Assembly (NCBI RefSeq): GCF_030867145.1
Contig: NC_134440.1
Location: forward strand, 3,348,001-3,412,000
Reading direction: 5' to 3'
DNA: 64,000 nucleotides
Source of the DNA: Opisthocomus hoazin
Taxonomy: Eukaryota; Chordata; Aves; Opisthocomiformes; Opisthocomidae
The position numbers and the translations under genes are program-made. Shown here piece by piece: positions 12,001 through 25,200 of this stretch (positions are counted from its first letter, which is position 1; each line of letters starts with the position of its first letter). The notes under the pieces were generated by a model. It did no database searches and had not been told where the DNA came from. It saw nothing but the letters and a program-made list of their open reading frames with translations.

Positions 12001-15000
12001 TAGCTCTTTCTGGCTGCGAGCTATCTGCAGACGTTCGCATTTTGGGAGCAGGGCTGCCGGATGCGCCCGGCACGGACCCCCAAAGCTACGTTTGAAGTTT
12101 GAGGTGGCAAGACAAGCAACCAGCCCTAGTCTCTGTGCCTCTGTGCGAGCAGTGCCATGGGCAGATGAGGCTGAGCAACAGCTTTCCAGGCTAGCTCTTT
12201 CTGGCTGCGAGCTATCTGCAGACGTTCGCAATTTAGGAGCAGGGCTGCCGGGGGCGCCCAGTACAAATCCCGAAAGCTACGTTTGAAGTTTGAGGTGGCA
12301 AGACAAGCAAGCAGCCCCAGTCTCTGTGCCTCTGTGCGAGCAGTGCCATGGGCAGATGAGGCTGAGCAACAGCTTTCCAGGCTAGCTCTTTCTGGCTGCG
12401 AGCTATCTGAAGACGTTTGCAATTTAGGAGCAGGGCTGTCGGGGGCGCCCAGTACAAATCCCGAAAGCTACGTTTGAAGTTTGAGGTGGCAAGACAAGCA
12501 AGCAGCCCCAGTCTCTGTGCCTCTGTGCGAGCAGTGCCATGGGCAGATGAGGCTGAGCAACAGCTTTCCAGGCTAGCTCTTTCTGGCTGCGAGCTATCTG
12601 CAGACATTCGCATTTTGGGAGCAGGGCTGCCGGAGACGCCCGGCACGGACCCCCAGAGATACATTTGAAGTTTGAGGCGGCAAGACAAGGAAGCAGCCCT
12701 AGTCTCTGTGCCTCTGTGCGAGCAGTGCCATGGGCAGATGAGGCTGAGCAACAGCTTTCCAGGCTAGCTCTTTCTGGCTGCGAGCTATCTGCAGACGTTT
12801 GCATTTTGGGAGCAGGGCTGTCGGAGGTGCCTGGCACGGACCCCCAAAGTTACGTTTGAAGTTTGAGGTGGCAAGACAAGCAAGCAGCTCCAGTCTCTGT
12901 GCCTCTGTGCGAGCAGTGCCATGGGCAGATGAGGCTGAGCAACAGCTTTCCAGGCTAGCTCTTTCTGGCTGCGAGCTATCTGCAGACGTTCGCATTTTGG
13001 GAGCAGGGCTGCCGGAGGCGCCCGGCACGAACACCCAGAGATACATTTGAAGTTTGAGGTGGCAAGACAAGCAAGCAGCCCCAGTCTCTGTGCCTCTGTG
13101 CGAGCAGTGCCATGGGCAGATGAGGCTGAGCAACAGCTTTCCAGGCTAGCTCTTTCTGGCTGCGAGCTATCTGCAGACATTCGCATTTTGGGAGCAGGGC
13201 TGCCGGACACGCCCGGCACGGACCCCCAGAGATACATTTGAAGTTTGAGGTGGCAAGACAAGCAACCAGCCCCAGTCTCTGTGCCTCTGTGCGAGCAGTG
13301 CCATGGGCAGATGAGGCTGAGCAACAGCTTTCCAGGCTAGCTCTTTCTGGCTGCGAGCTATCTGCAGACGTTCGCATTTTGGGAGCAGGGCTGTCGGAGG
13401 TGCCTGGCACGGACCCCCAAAGTTATGTTTGAAGTTTGAGGTGGCAAGACAAGCAAGCAGCCCCAGTCTCTGTGCCTCTGTGCGAGCAGTGCCATGGGCA
13501 GATGAGGCTGAGCAACAGCTTTCCAGGCTAGCTCTTTCTGGCTGTGAGCTATCTGCAGACGTTCCCATTTTGGGAGCAGGGCTGCCGGAGGCGCCCGGCA
13601 CGGACCCCCAGAGATACGTTTGAAGTGTGACGTGGCAAGACAAGCAACTAGCCCCAGTCTCTGTGCCTCTGTGCGAGCAGTGCCATGGGCAGATGAGGCT
13701 GAGCAACAGCTTTCCAGGCTAGCTCTTTCTGGCTGCGAGCTATCTGCAGACGTTCGCATTTTGGGAGCAGGGCTGCCGGAAACGTCCGGCACGGATCCCC
13801 AAATCTACATTTGAAGTTTGAGGTGGGAAAACAAACAAGCAGCTCCAGTCTCTGTGCCTCTGTGCGAGCAGTGCCATGGGCAGATGAGGCTGAGCAACAG
13901 CTTTCCAGGCTAGCTCTTTCTGGCTGCGAGCTATCTGCAGACGTTCGCATTTTGGGAGCAGGGCTGCCGGAGACGCCCGGCACGGATCACCAAAGATACA
14001 TTTGAAGTTTTAAGTGGCAAGAGAAGCAACCAGCCCCAGTCTCTGTGCCTCTGTGCGAGCAGTGCCATGTGCAGATGAGGCTGAGCAACAGCTTTCCAGG
14101 CTAGCTCTTTCTGGCTGCGAGCTATCTGCAGACGTTCGCATTTTGGGAGCAGGGCTGCCGGAGGTGCCTGGCACGGACCACCAGAGCTACGTTTGACGTT
14201 TGAGGTGGCAAGACAAGCAAGCAGCCCCAGTCTCTGTGCCTCTGTGCGAGCAGCGCCATGGGCAGATGAGGCTGAGCAACAGCTTTCCAGGCTAGCTCTT
14301 TCTGGCTGCGAGCTATCTGCAGATGTTCGCATTTTGGGAGCAGGGCTGCCGGGGGCGCCCAGTACAAATCCCCAAAGCTACGTCTGAAGTTTGAGGTGGC
14401 AAGACAAGCAAGCAGCCCTAGTCTCTGTGCCTCTGTGCGAGCAGTGCCATGGGCAGATGAGGCTGAGCAACAGCTTTCCAGGCTAGCTCTTTCTGGCTGC
14501 GAGCTATCTGCAGACGTTCGCATTTTGGGAGCAGGGCTGCCGGATGCGCCCGGCACGGACCCCCAAAGCTACGTTTGAAGTTTGAGGTGGCAAGACAAGC
14601 AACCAGCCCCAGTCTCTGTGCCTCTGTGCGAGCAGTGCCATGGGCAGATGAGGCTGAGCAACAGCTTTCCAGGCTAGCTCTTTCTGGCTGCGAGCTATCT
14701 GCAGACGTTCGCAATTTAGGAGCAGGGCTGCCGGGGGCGCCCAGTACAAATCCCGAAAGCTACGTTTGAAGTTTGAGGTGGCAAGACAAGCAAGCAGCCC
14801 CAGTCTCTGTGCCTCTGTGCGAGCAGTGCCATGGGCAGATGAGGCTGAGCAACAGCTTTCCAGGCTAGCTCTTTCTGGCTGTGAGCTATCTGCAGACGTT
14901 CCCATTTTGGGAGTAGGGCTGCCGGAGGCGCCCGGCACGGACCCCCAGAGATACGTTTGAAGTGTGAGGTGGCAAGACAAGCAAGCAGCCCCAGTCTCTG

Positions 15001-15216
15001 TGCCTCTGTGCGAGCAGTGCCATGGGCAGATGAGGCTGAGCAACAGCTTTCCAGGCTAGCTCTTTCTGGCTGCGAGCTATCTGCAGACATTCGCATTTTG
15101 GGAGCAGGGCTGCAGGAGACGCCCGGCACGGACACCCAGAGATACATTTGAAGTTTGAGGTGGCAAGACAAGCAAGCAGCCCCAGTCTCTGTGCCTCTGT
15201 GCGAGCAGTGCCATGG
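1..15216. repeat. Left satellite zone with 5-, 18-, 33- and 50-monomer duplications
   Basis: This zone lacks the GCAAATTAGG landmark of the next zone but has its own long-range copies. About 1-3,380 recurs at about 6,302-9,681, an offset of 6,301 bp or 33 monomers minus 2 bp. About 1,973-2,640 recurs 955 bp (5 monomers) further on. About 6-830 recurs at 3,444-4,268 (3,438 bp, 18 monomers). About 3,883-5,270 recurs near 13,429-14,820 (about 50 monomers). The last 1.2 kb (about 14,014-15,216) matches the end of a later HOR unit at 27,378-28,580, so this zone and the HOR zone share ancestry. Matches were judged from shared diagnostic variants and spacing. Confidence 0.8.
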
Positions 15217-15226
15217 GCAAATTAGG
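15217..15226 (+). repeat. HOR landmark GCAAATTAGG, copy 1 of 8
   Basis: Here the nearly invariant GCAGATGAGG of the monomer core is changed to GCAAATTAGG. The same change occurs at 22,282, 28,581, 34,880, 40,988, 44,044, 47,099 and 50,536, and I find it nowhere else in the array. It therefore marks one monomer per HOR unit and defines unit lengths exactly. Confidence 0.9.
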
Positions 15227-18200
15227 CTGAGCAACAGCTTTCCAGGCTAGCTCTTTCTGGCTGCGAGCTATCTACAGACGTTCGCATTTTGGGAGCAGGG
15301 CTGCAGGAGGTTCCCGGCACGGACCCCCAGGGATACATTTGAAGTTTGAGGTGGCAAGAGAAGCAAGCAGCCCCAGTCTCTGTGCCTCTGTGCGAGCAGT
15401 GCCATGGGCAGATGAGGCTGAGCAACAGCTTTCCAGGCTAGCTCTTTCTGGCTGCGAGCTATCTGCAGACGTTCGCATTTTGGGAGCAGGGCTGCCGGAG
15501 ACGCCCGGCACGGACACCCAGAGATACATTTGAAGTTTGAGGTGGCAAGACAAGCAAGCAGCCCCAGTCTCTGTGCCTCTGTGCGAGCAGTGCCATGGGC
15601 AGATGAGGCTGAGCAACAGCTTTCCAGGCTAGCTCTTTCTGGCTGCGAGCTATCTGCAGATGTTCGCATTTTGGGAGCAGGGCTGCCGGAGGCGCCCGGC
15701 ACGGACCCCCAAAGCTACGTTTGACGTTTGAGGTGGCAAGACAAGCAAGCAGCCCTAGTCTCTGTGCCTCTGTGTGAGCAGTGCCATGGGCAGATGAGGC
15801 TGAGCAACAGCTTTCCAGGCTAGCTCTTTCTGGCTGCGAGCTATCTGCAGACGTTTGCAATTTAGGAGCAGGGCTGCCGGGGGCGCCCAGTACAAATCCC
15901 GAAAGCTACGTTTGAAGTTTGAGGTGGCAAGACAAGCAAGCAGCCCCAGTCTCTGTGCCTCTGTGCGAGCAGTGCCATGGGCAGATGAGGCTGAGCAACA
16001 GCTTTCCAGGCTAGCTCTTTCTGGCTGTGAGCTATCTGCAGATGTTCCCATTTTGGGAGCAGGGCTGCCGGAGGCGCCCGGCACGGACCCCCAGAGATGC
16101 GTTTGAAGTGTGACGTGGCAAGACAAGCAACTAGCCCCAGTCTCTGTGCCTCTGTGCGAGCAGTGCCATGGGCAGATGAGGCTGAGCAACAGCTTTCCAG
16201 GCTAGCTCTTTCTGGCTGCGAGCTATCTGCAGACGTTCGCATTTTGGGAGCAGGGCTGCCGGAAACGTCCGGCACGGATCCCCAAATTTACATTTGAAGT
16301 TTGAGGTGGCAAGACAAGCAAGCAGCCCCAGTCTCTGTGCCTCTGTGCGAGCAGTGCCATGGGCAGATGAGGCTGAGCAACAGCTTTCCAGGCTAGCTCT
16401 TTCTGGCTGTGAGCTATCTGCAGATGTTCCCATTTTGGGAGCAGGGCTGCCGGAGGCGCCCGGCACGGACCCCCAGAGATGCGTTTGAAGTGTGACGTGG
16501 CAAGACAAGCAACTAGCCCCAGTCTCTGTGCCTCTGTGCGAGCAGTGCCATGGGCAGATGAGGCTGAGCAACAGCTTTCCAGGCTAGCTCTTTCTGGCTG
16601 TGAGCTATCTGCAGATGTTCCCATTTTGGGAGCAGGGCTGCCGGAGGCGCCCGGCACGGACCCCCAGAGATGCGTTTGAAGTGTGACGTGGCAAGACAAG
16701 CAACTAGCCCCAGTCTCTGTGCCTCTGTGCGAGCAGTGCCATGGGCAGATGAGGCTGAGCAACAGCTTTCCAGGCTAGCTCTTTCTGGCTGCGAGCTATC
16801 TGCAGACGTTCGCATTTTGGGAGCAGGGCTGCCGGAAACGTCCGGCACGGATCCCCAAATTTACATTTGAAGTTTGAGGTGGCAAGACAAGCAAGCAGCC
16901 CCAGTCTCTGTGCCTCTGTGCGAGCAGTGCCATGGGCAGATGAGGCTGAGCAACAGCTTTCCAGGCTAGCTCTTTCTGGCTGTGAGCTATCTGCAGATGT
17001 TCCCATTTTGGGAGCAGGGCTGCCGGAGGCGCCCGGCACGGACCCCCAGAGATGCGTTTGAAGTGTGACGTGGCAAGACAAGCAACTAGCCCCAGTCTCT
17101 GTGCCTCTGTGCGAGCAGTGCCATGGGCAGATGAGGCTGAGCAACAGCTTTCCAGGCTAGCTCTTTCTGGCTGCGAGCTATCTGCAGACGTTCGCATTTT
17201 GGGAGCAGGGCTGCCGGAAACGTCCGGCACGGATCCCCAAATTTACATTTGAAGTTTGAGGTGGCAAGACAAGCAAGCAGCCCCAGTCTCTGTGCCTCTG
17301 TGCGAGCAGTGCCATGGGCAGATGAGGCTGAGCAACAGCTTTCCAGGCTAGCTCTTTCTGGCTGCGAGCTATCTGCAGACGTTCACATTTTGGGAGCAGG
17401 GCTGTCGGAGGTTCCCGGCACGGACCCCCAGGGATACATTTGAAGTTTGAGGTGGCAAGAGAAGCAACTAGCCCCAGTCTCTGTGCCTCTGTGCGAGCAG
17501 TGCCATGGGCAGATGAGGCTGAGCAACAGCTTTCCAGGCTAGCTCTTTCTGGCTGCGAGCTATCTGCAGACGTTCGCATTTTGGGAGCAGGGCTGCCGGA
17601 GGCGCCAGGCACGGACACCCAGAGATACTTTTGAAGTTTGAGGTGGGAAAACAAGCAAGCAGCTCCAGTCTCTGTGCCTCTGTGCGAGCAGTGCCATGGG
17701 CAGATGAGGCTGAGCAACAGCTTTCCAGGCTAGCTCTTTCTGGCTGCGAGCTATCTGCAGACGTTCGCATTTTGGGAGCAGGGCTGCCGGAAACGTCCGG
17801 CACGGATCCCCAAATTTACATTTGAAGTTTGAGGTGGCAAGACAAGCAAGCAGCCCCAGTCTCTGTGCCTCTGTGCGAGCAGTGCCATGGGCAGATGAGG
17901 CTGAGCAACAGCTTTCCAGGCTAGCTCTTTCTGGCTGCGAGCTATCTGCAGACGTTCACATTTTGGGAGCAGGGCTGTCGGAGGTTCCCGGCACGGACCC
18001 CCAGGGATACATTTGAAGTTTGAGGTGGCAAGAGAAGCAACTAGCCCCAGTCTCTGTGCCTCTGTGCGAGCAGTGCCATGGGCAGATGAGGCTGAGCAAC
18101 AGCTTTCCAGGCTAGCTCTTTCTGGCTGCGAGCTATCTGCAGACGTTCGCATTTTGGGAGCAGGGCTGCCGGAGGCGCCAGGCACGGACACCCAGAGATA

Positions 18201-21200
18201 CTTTTGAAGTTTGAGGTGGGAAAACAAGCAAGCAGCTCCAGTCTCTGTGCCTCTGTGCGAGCAGTGCCATGGGCAGATGAGGCTGAGCAACAGCTTTCCA
18301 GGCTAGCTCTTTCTGGCTGCGAGCTATCTGCAGACGTTCACATTTTGGGAGCAGGGCTGTCGGAGGTTCCCGGCACGGACCCCCAGGGATACATTTGAAG
18401 TTTGAGGTGGCAAGAGAAGCAACTAGCCCCAGTCTCTGTGCCTCTGTGCGAGCAGTGCCATGGGCAGATGAGGCTGAGCAACAGCTTTCCAGGCTAGCTC
18501 TTTCTGGCTGCGAGCTATCTGCAGACGTTCGCATTTTGGGAGCAGGGCTGCCGGAGGCGCCAGGCACGGACACCCAGAGATACTTTTGAAGTTTGAGGTG
18601 GGAAAACAAGCAAGCAGCTCCAGTCTCTGTGCCTCTGTGCGAGCAGTGCCATGGGCAGATGAGGCTGAGCAACAGCTTTCCAGGCTAGCTCTTTCTGGCT
18701 CCGAGCTATCTGCAGACATTCGCATTTTGGGAGCAGGGCTGCCGGAGACGCCCGGCACGGACCCCCAGAGATACATTTGAAGTTTGAGGCGGCAAGACAA
18801 GGAAGCAGCCCTAGTCTCTGTGCCTCTGTGCGAGCAGTGCCATGGGCAGATGAGGCTGAGCAACAGCTTTCCAGGCTAGCTCTTTCTGGCTCCGAGCTAT
18901 CTGCAGACATTCGCATTTTGGGAGCAGGGCTGCCGGAAACGTCCGGCACGGATCCCCAAATTTACATTTGAAGTTTGAGGTGGCAAGACAAGCAACCAGC
19001 CCCAGTCTCTGTGCCTCTGTGCGAGCAGTGCCATGGGCAGATGAGGCTGAGCAACAGCTTTCCAGGCTAGCTCTTTCTGGCTGCGAGCTATCTGCAGACG
19101 TTCGCATTTTGGGAGCAGGGCTGCCGGAAACGTCCGGCACGGATCCCCAAATTTACATTTGAAGTTTGAGGTGGCAAGACAAGCAACCAGCCCCAGTCTC
19201 TGTGCCTCTGTGCGAGCAGTGCCATGGGCAGATGAGGCTGAGCAACAGCTTTCCAGGCTAGCTCTTTCTGGCTGCGAGCTATCTGCAGACGTTCGCATTT
19301 TGGGAGCAGGGCTGCCGGAAACGTCCGGCACGGATCCCCAAATTTACATTTGAAGTTTGAGGTGGCAAGACAAGCAAGCAGCCCCAGTCTCTGTGCCTCT
19401 GTGCGAGCAGTGCCATGGGCAGATGAGGCTGAGCAACAGCTTTCCAGGCTAGCTCTTTCTGGCTGTGAGCTATCTGCAGATGTTCCCATTTTGGGAGCAG
19501 GGCTGCCGGAGGCGCCCGGCACGGACCCCCAGAGATGCGTTTGAAGTGTGACGTGGCAAGACAAGCAACTAGCCCCAGTCTCTGTGCCTCTGTGCGAGCA
19601 GTGCCATGGGCAGATGAGGCTGAGCAACAGCTTTCCAGGCTAGCTCTTTCTGGCTGCGAGCTATCTGCAGACGTTCGCATTTTGGGAGCAGGGCTGCCGG
19701 AAACGTCCGGCACGGATCCCCAAATTTACATTTGAAGTTTGAGGTGGCAAGACAAGCAAGCAGCCCCAGTCTCTGTGCCTCTGTGCGAGCAGTGCCATGG
19801 GCAGATGAGGCTGAGCAACAGCTTTCCAGGCTAGCTCTTTCTGGCTGCGAGCTATCTGCAGACGTTCACATTTTGGGAGCAGGGCTGTCGGAGGTTCCCG
19901 GCACGGACCCCCAGGGATACATTTGAAGTTTGAGGTGGCAAGAGAAGCAACTAGCCCCAGTCTCTGTGCCTCTGTGCGAGCAGTGCCATGGGCAGATGAG
20001 GCTGAGCAACAGCTTTCCAGGCTAGCTCTTTCTGGCTGCGAGCTATCTGCAGACGTTCGCATTTTGGGAGCAGGGCTGCCGGAGGCGCCAGGCACGGACA
20101 CCCAGAGATACTTTTGAAGTTTGAGGTGGGAAAACAAGCAAGCAGCTCCAGTCTCTGTGCCTCTGTGCGAGCAGTGCCATGGGCAGATGAGGCTGAGCAA
20201 CAGCTTTCCAGGCTAGCTCTTTCTGGCTCCGAGCTATCTGCAGACGTTCCCATTTTGGGAGCAGGGCTGCCGGAGACGCCCGGCACGGATCACCAGATAC
20301 ATTTGAAGTTTTAAGTGGCAAGAGAAGCAACCAGCCCCAGTCTCTGTGCCTCTGTGCGAGCAGTGCCATGTGCAGATGAGGCTGAGCAACAGCTTTCCAG
20401 GCTAGCTCTTTCTGGCTGCGAGCTATCTGCAGACGTTCGCATTTTGGGAGCAGGGCTGCCGGAGGTGCCTGGCACGGACCACCAGAGCTACGTTTGACGT
20501 TTGAGGTGGCAAGACAAGCAAGCAGCCCCAGTCTCTGTGCCTCTGTGCGAGCAGCGCCATGGGCAGATGAGGCTGAGCAACAGCTTTCCAGGCTAGCTCT
20601 TTCTGGCTGCAAGCTATCTGCAGATGTTCGCATTTTGGGAGCAGGGCTGCCGGGGGCGCCCAGTACAAATCCCCAAAGCTACGTCTGAAGTTTGAGGTGG
20701 CAAGACAAGCAAGCAGCCCTAGTCTCTGTGCCTCTGTGCGAGCAGTGCCATGGGCAGATGAGGCTGAGCAACAGCTTTCCAGGCTAGCTCTTTCTGGCTG
20801 CGAGCTATCTGCAGACGTTCCCATTTTGGGAGCAGGGCTGCCGGATGCGCCAGGCACGGACCCCCAAAGCTACATTTGAAGTCTGAGGTGGCAAGACAAG
20901 CAACCAGCCCCAGTCTCTGTGCCTCTGTGCGAGCAGTGCCATGGGCAGATGAGGCTGAGCAACAGCTTTCCAGGCTAGCTCTTTCTGGCTGCGAGCTATC
21001 TGCAGACGTTCGCAATTTAGGAGCAGGGCTGCCGGGGGCGCCCAGTACAAATCCCGAAAGCTACGTTTGAAGTTTGAGGTGGTAAGACAAGCAAGCAGCC
21101 CCAGTCTCTGTGCCTCTGTGCGAGCAGTGCCATGGGCAGATGAGGCTGAGCAACAGCTTTCCAGGCTAGCTCTTTCTGGCTGCGAGCTATCTGCAGACAT

Positions 21201-22281
21201 TCGCATTTTGGGAGCAGGGCTGCCGGAAACGTCCGGCACGGATCCCCAAATTTACATTTGAAGTTTGAGGTGGCAAGACAAGCAACCAGCCCCAGTCTCT
21301 GTGCCTCTGTGCGAGCAGTGCCATGGGCAGATGAGGCTGAGCAACAGCTTTCCAGGCTAGCTCTTTCTGGCTGCGAGCTATCTGCAGACGTTCGCATTTT
21401 GGGAGCAGGGCTGCCGGAAACGTCCGGCACGGATCCCCAAATTTACATTTGAAGTTTGAGGTGGCAAGACAAGCAACCAGCCCCAGTCTCTGTGCCTCTG
21501 TGCGAGCAGTGCCATGGGCAGATGAGGCTGAGCAACAGCTTTCCAGGCTAGCTCTTTCTGGCTGCGAGCTATCTGCAGACGTTCGCATTTTGGGAGCAGG
21601 GCTGCCGGAAACGTCCGGCACGGATCCCCAAATTTACATTTGAAGTTTGAGGTGGCAAGACAAGCAAGCAGCCCCAGTCTCTGTGCCTCTGTGCGAGCAG
21701 TGCCATGGGCAGATGAGGCTGAGCAACAGCTTTCCAGGCTAGCTCTTTCTGGCTGCGAGCTATCTGCAGACGTTCACATTTTGGGAGCAGGGCTGTCGGA
21801 GGTTCCCGGCACGGACCCCCAGGGATACATTTGAAGTTTGAGGTGGCAAGAGAAGCAACTAGCCCCAGTCTCTGTGCCTCTGTGCGAGCAGTGCCATGGG
21901 CAGATGAGGCTGAGCAACAGCTTTCCAGGCTAGCTCTTTCTGGCTGCGAGCTATCTGCAGACGTTCGCATTTTGGGAGCAGGGCTGCCGGAGGCGCCAGG
22001 CACGGACACCCAGAGATACTTTTGAAGTTTGAGGTGGGAAAACAAGCAAGCAGCTCCAGTCTCTGTGCCTCTGTGCGAGCAGTGCCATGGGCAGATGAGG
22101 CTGAGCAACAGCTTTCCAGGCTAGCTCTTTCTGGCTCCGAGCTATCTGCAGACGTTCCCATTTTGGGAGCAGGGCTGCCGGAGACGCCCGGCACGGACAC
22201 CCAGAGATACATTTGAAGTTTGAGGTGGCAAGACAAGCAAGCAGCCCCAGTCTCTGTGCCTCTGTGCGAGCAGTGCCATGG
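15217..22281. repeat. HOR unit 1 (37 monomers, 7,065 bp), internally expanded
   Basis: The unit is bounded by successive landmark sites (GCAAATTAGG at 15,217-15,226 and 22,282-22,291). Its first 1.2 kb matches the start of unit 2 at an offset of 7,065 bp. The middle (about 16,100-19,350) is filled with short-range duplications. A two- or three-monomer block with the GATGTTCCC and GAAACGTCCGG variants repeats at 16,294 and 16,867. Another three-monomer block repeats at 17,249 and 17,822. A two-monomer block repeats at 18,204 and 18,586. Single-monomer copies stand at 18,968 and 19,159, and at 21,258 and 21,449. About 19,535-22,190 is the counterpart of 24,690-27,345 in unit 2, offset 5,155 bp. 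Confidence 0.8.
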
Positions 22282-25200
22282 GCAAATTAGGCTGAGCAAC
22301 AGCTTTCCAGGCTAGCTCTTTCTGGCTGCGAGCTATCTACAGACGTTCGCATTTTGGGAGCAGGGCTGCAGGAGGTTCCCGGCACGGACCCCCAGGGATA
22401 CATTTGAAGTTTGAGGTGGCAAGAGAAGCAAGCAGCCCCAGTCTCTGTGCCTCTGTGCGAGCAGTGCCATGGGCAGATGAGGCTGAGCAACAGCTTTCCA
22501 GGCTAGCTCTTTCTGGCTGCGAGCTATCTGCAGACCTTCGCATTTTGGGAGCAGGGCTGCCGGAGACGCCCGGCACGGACACCCAGAGATACATTTGAAG
22601 TTTGAGGTGGCAAGACAAGCAAGCAGCCCCAGTCTCTGTGCCTCTGTGCGAGCAGTGCCATGGGCAGATGAGGCTGAGCAACAGCTTTCCAGGCTAGCTC
22701 TTTCTGGCTGCGAGCTATCTGCAGATGTTCGCATTTTGGGAGCAGGGCTGCCGGAGGCGCCCGGCACGGACCCCCAAAGCTACGTTTGACGTTTGAGGTG
22801 GCAAGACAAGCAAGCAGCCCTAGTCTCTGTGCCTCTGTGTGAGCAGTGCCATGGGCAGATGAGGCTGAGCAACAGCTTTCCAGGCTAGCTCTTTCTGGCT
22901 GCGAGCTATCTGCAGACGTTTGCAATTTAGGAGCAGGGCTGCCGGGGGCGCCCAGTACAAATCCCGAAAGCTACGTTTGAAGTTTGAGGTGGCAAGACAA
23001 GCAAGCAGCCCCAGTCTCTGTGCCTCTGTGCGAGCAGTGCCATGGGCAGATGAGGCTGAGCAACAGCTTTCCAGGCTAGCTCTTTCTGGCTGTGAGCTAT
23101 CTGCAGACGTTCCCATTTTGGGAGCAGGGCTGCCGGAGGCGCCCGGCACGGACCCCCAGAGATACGTTTGAAGTGTGACGTGGCAAGACAAGCAACTAGC
23201 CCCAGTCTCTGTGCCTCTGTGCGAGCAGTGCCATGGGCAGATGAGGCTGAGCAACAGCTTTCCAGGCTAGCTCTTTCTGGCTGCGAGCTATCTGCAGACG
23301 TTCGCATTTTGGGAGCAGGGCTGCCGGAAACTTCCGGCACGGATCCCCAAATTTACATTTGAAGTTTGAGGTGGCAAGACAAGCAAGCAGCCCCAGTCTC
23401 TGTGCCTCTGTGCGAGCAGTGCCATGGGCAGATGAGGCTGAGCAACAGCTTTCCAGGCTAGCTCTTTCTGGCTGCGAGCTATCTGCAGACGTTCACATTT
23501 TGGGAGCAGGGCTGTCGGAGGTTCCCGGCACGGACCCCCAGGGATACATTTGAAGTTTGAGGTGGCAAGAGAAGCAACTAGCCCCAGTCTCTGTGCCTCT
23601 GTGCGAGCAGTGCCATGGGCAGATGAGGCTGAGCAACAGCTTTCCAGGCTAGCTCTTTCTGGCTGCGAGCTATCTGCAGACGTTCGCATTTTGGGAGCAG
23701 GGCTGCCGGAGGCGCCAGGCACGGACACCCAGAGATACATTTGATGTTTGAGGTGGGAAAACAAGCAAGCAGCTCCAGTCTCTGTGCCTCTGTGCGAGCA
23801 GTGCCATGGGCAGATGAGGCTGAGCAACAGCTTTCCAGGCTAGCTCTTTCTGGCTGCGAGCTATCTACAGACGTTCGCATTTTGGGAGCAGGGCTGCAGG
23901 AGGTTCCCGGCACGGACCCCCAGGGATACATTTGAAGTTTGAGGTGGCAAGAGAAGCAAGCAGCCCCAGTCTCTGTGCCTCTGTGCGAGCAGTGCCATGG
24001 GCAGATGAGGCTGAGCAACAGCTTTCCAGGCTAGCTCTTTCTGGCTGCGAGCTATCGGCAGACGTTCGCATTTTGGGAGCAGGGCTGCCGGAGACGCCCG
24101 GCACGGACACCCAGAGATACATTTGAAGTTTGAGGTGGCAAGACAAGCAAGCAGCCCCAGTCTCTGTGCCTCTGTGCGAGCAGTGCCATGGGCAGATGAG
24201 GCTGAGCAACAGCTTTCCAGGCTAGCTCTTTCTGGCTGCGAGCTATCTGCAGATGTTCGCATTTTGGGAGCAGGGCTGCCGGAGGCGCCCGGCACGGACC
24301 CCCAAAGCTACGTTTGACGTTTGAGGTGGCAAGACAAGCAAGCAGCCCTAGTCTCTGTGCCTCTGTGTGAGCAGTGCCATGGGCAGATGAGGCTGAGCAA
24401 CAGCTTTCCAGGCTAGCTCTTTCTGGCTGCGAGCTATCTGCAGACGTTTGCAATTTAGGAGCAGGGCTGCCGGGGGCGCCCAGTACAAATCCCGAAAGCT
24501 ACGTTTGAAGTTTGAGGTGGCAAGACAAGCAAGCAGCCCCAGTCTCTGTGCCTCTGTGCGAGCAGTGCCATGGGCAGATGAGGCTGAGCAACAGCTTTCC
24601 AGGCTAGCTCTTTCTGGCTGTGAGCTATCTGCAGATGTTCCCATTTTGGGAGCAGGGCTGCCGGAGGCGCCCGGCACGGACCCCCAGAGATGCGTTTGAA
24701 GTGTGACGTGGCAAGACAAGCAACTAGCCCCAGTCTCTGTGCCTCTGTGCGAGCAGTGCCATGGGCAGATGAGGCTGAGCAACAGCTTTCCAGGCTAGCT
24801 CTTTCTGGCTGCGAGCTATCTGCAGACGTTCGCATTTTGGGAGCAGGGCTGCCGGAAACGTCCGGCACGGATCCCCAAATTTACATTTGAAGTTTGAGGT
24901 GGCAAGACAAGCAAGCAGCCCCAGTCTCTGTGCCTCTGTGCGAGCAGTGCCATGGGCAGATGAGGCTGAGCAACAGCTTTCCAGGCTAGCTCTTTCTGGC
25001 TGCGAGCTATCTGCAGACGTTCACATTTTGGGAGCAGGGCTGTCGGAGGTTCCCGGCACGGACCCCCAGGGATACATTTGAAGTTTGAGGTGGCAAGAGA
25101 AGCAACTAGCCCCAGTCTCTGTGCCTCTGTGCGAGCAGTGCCATGGGCAGATGAGGCTGAGCAACAGCTTTCCAGGCTAGCTCTTTCTGGCTGCGAGCTA

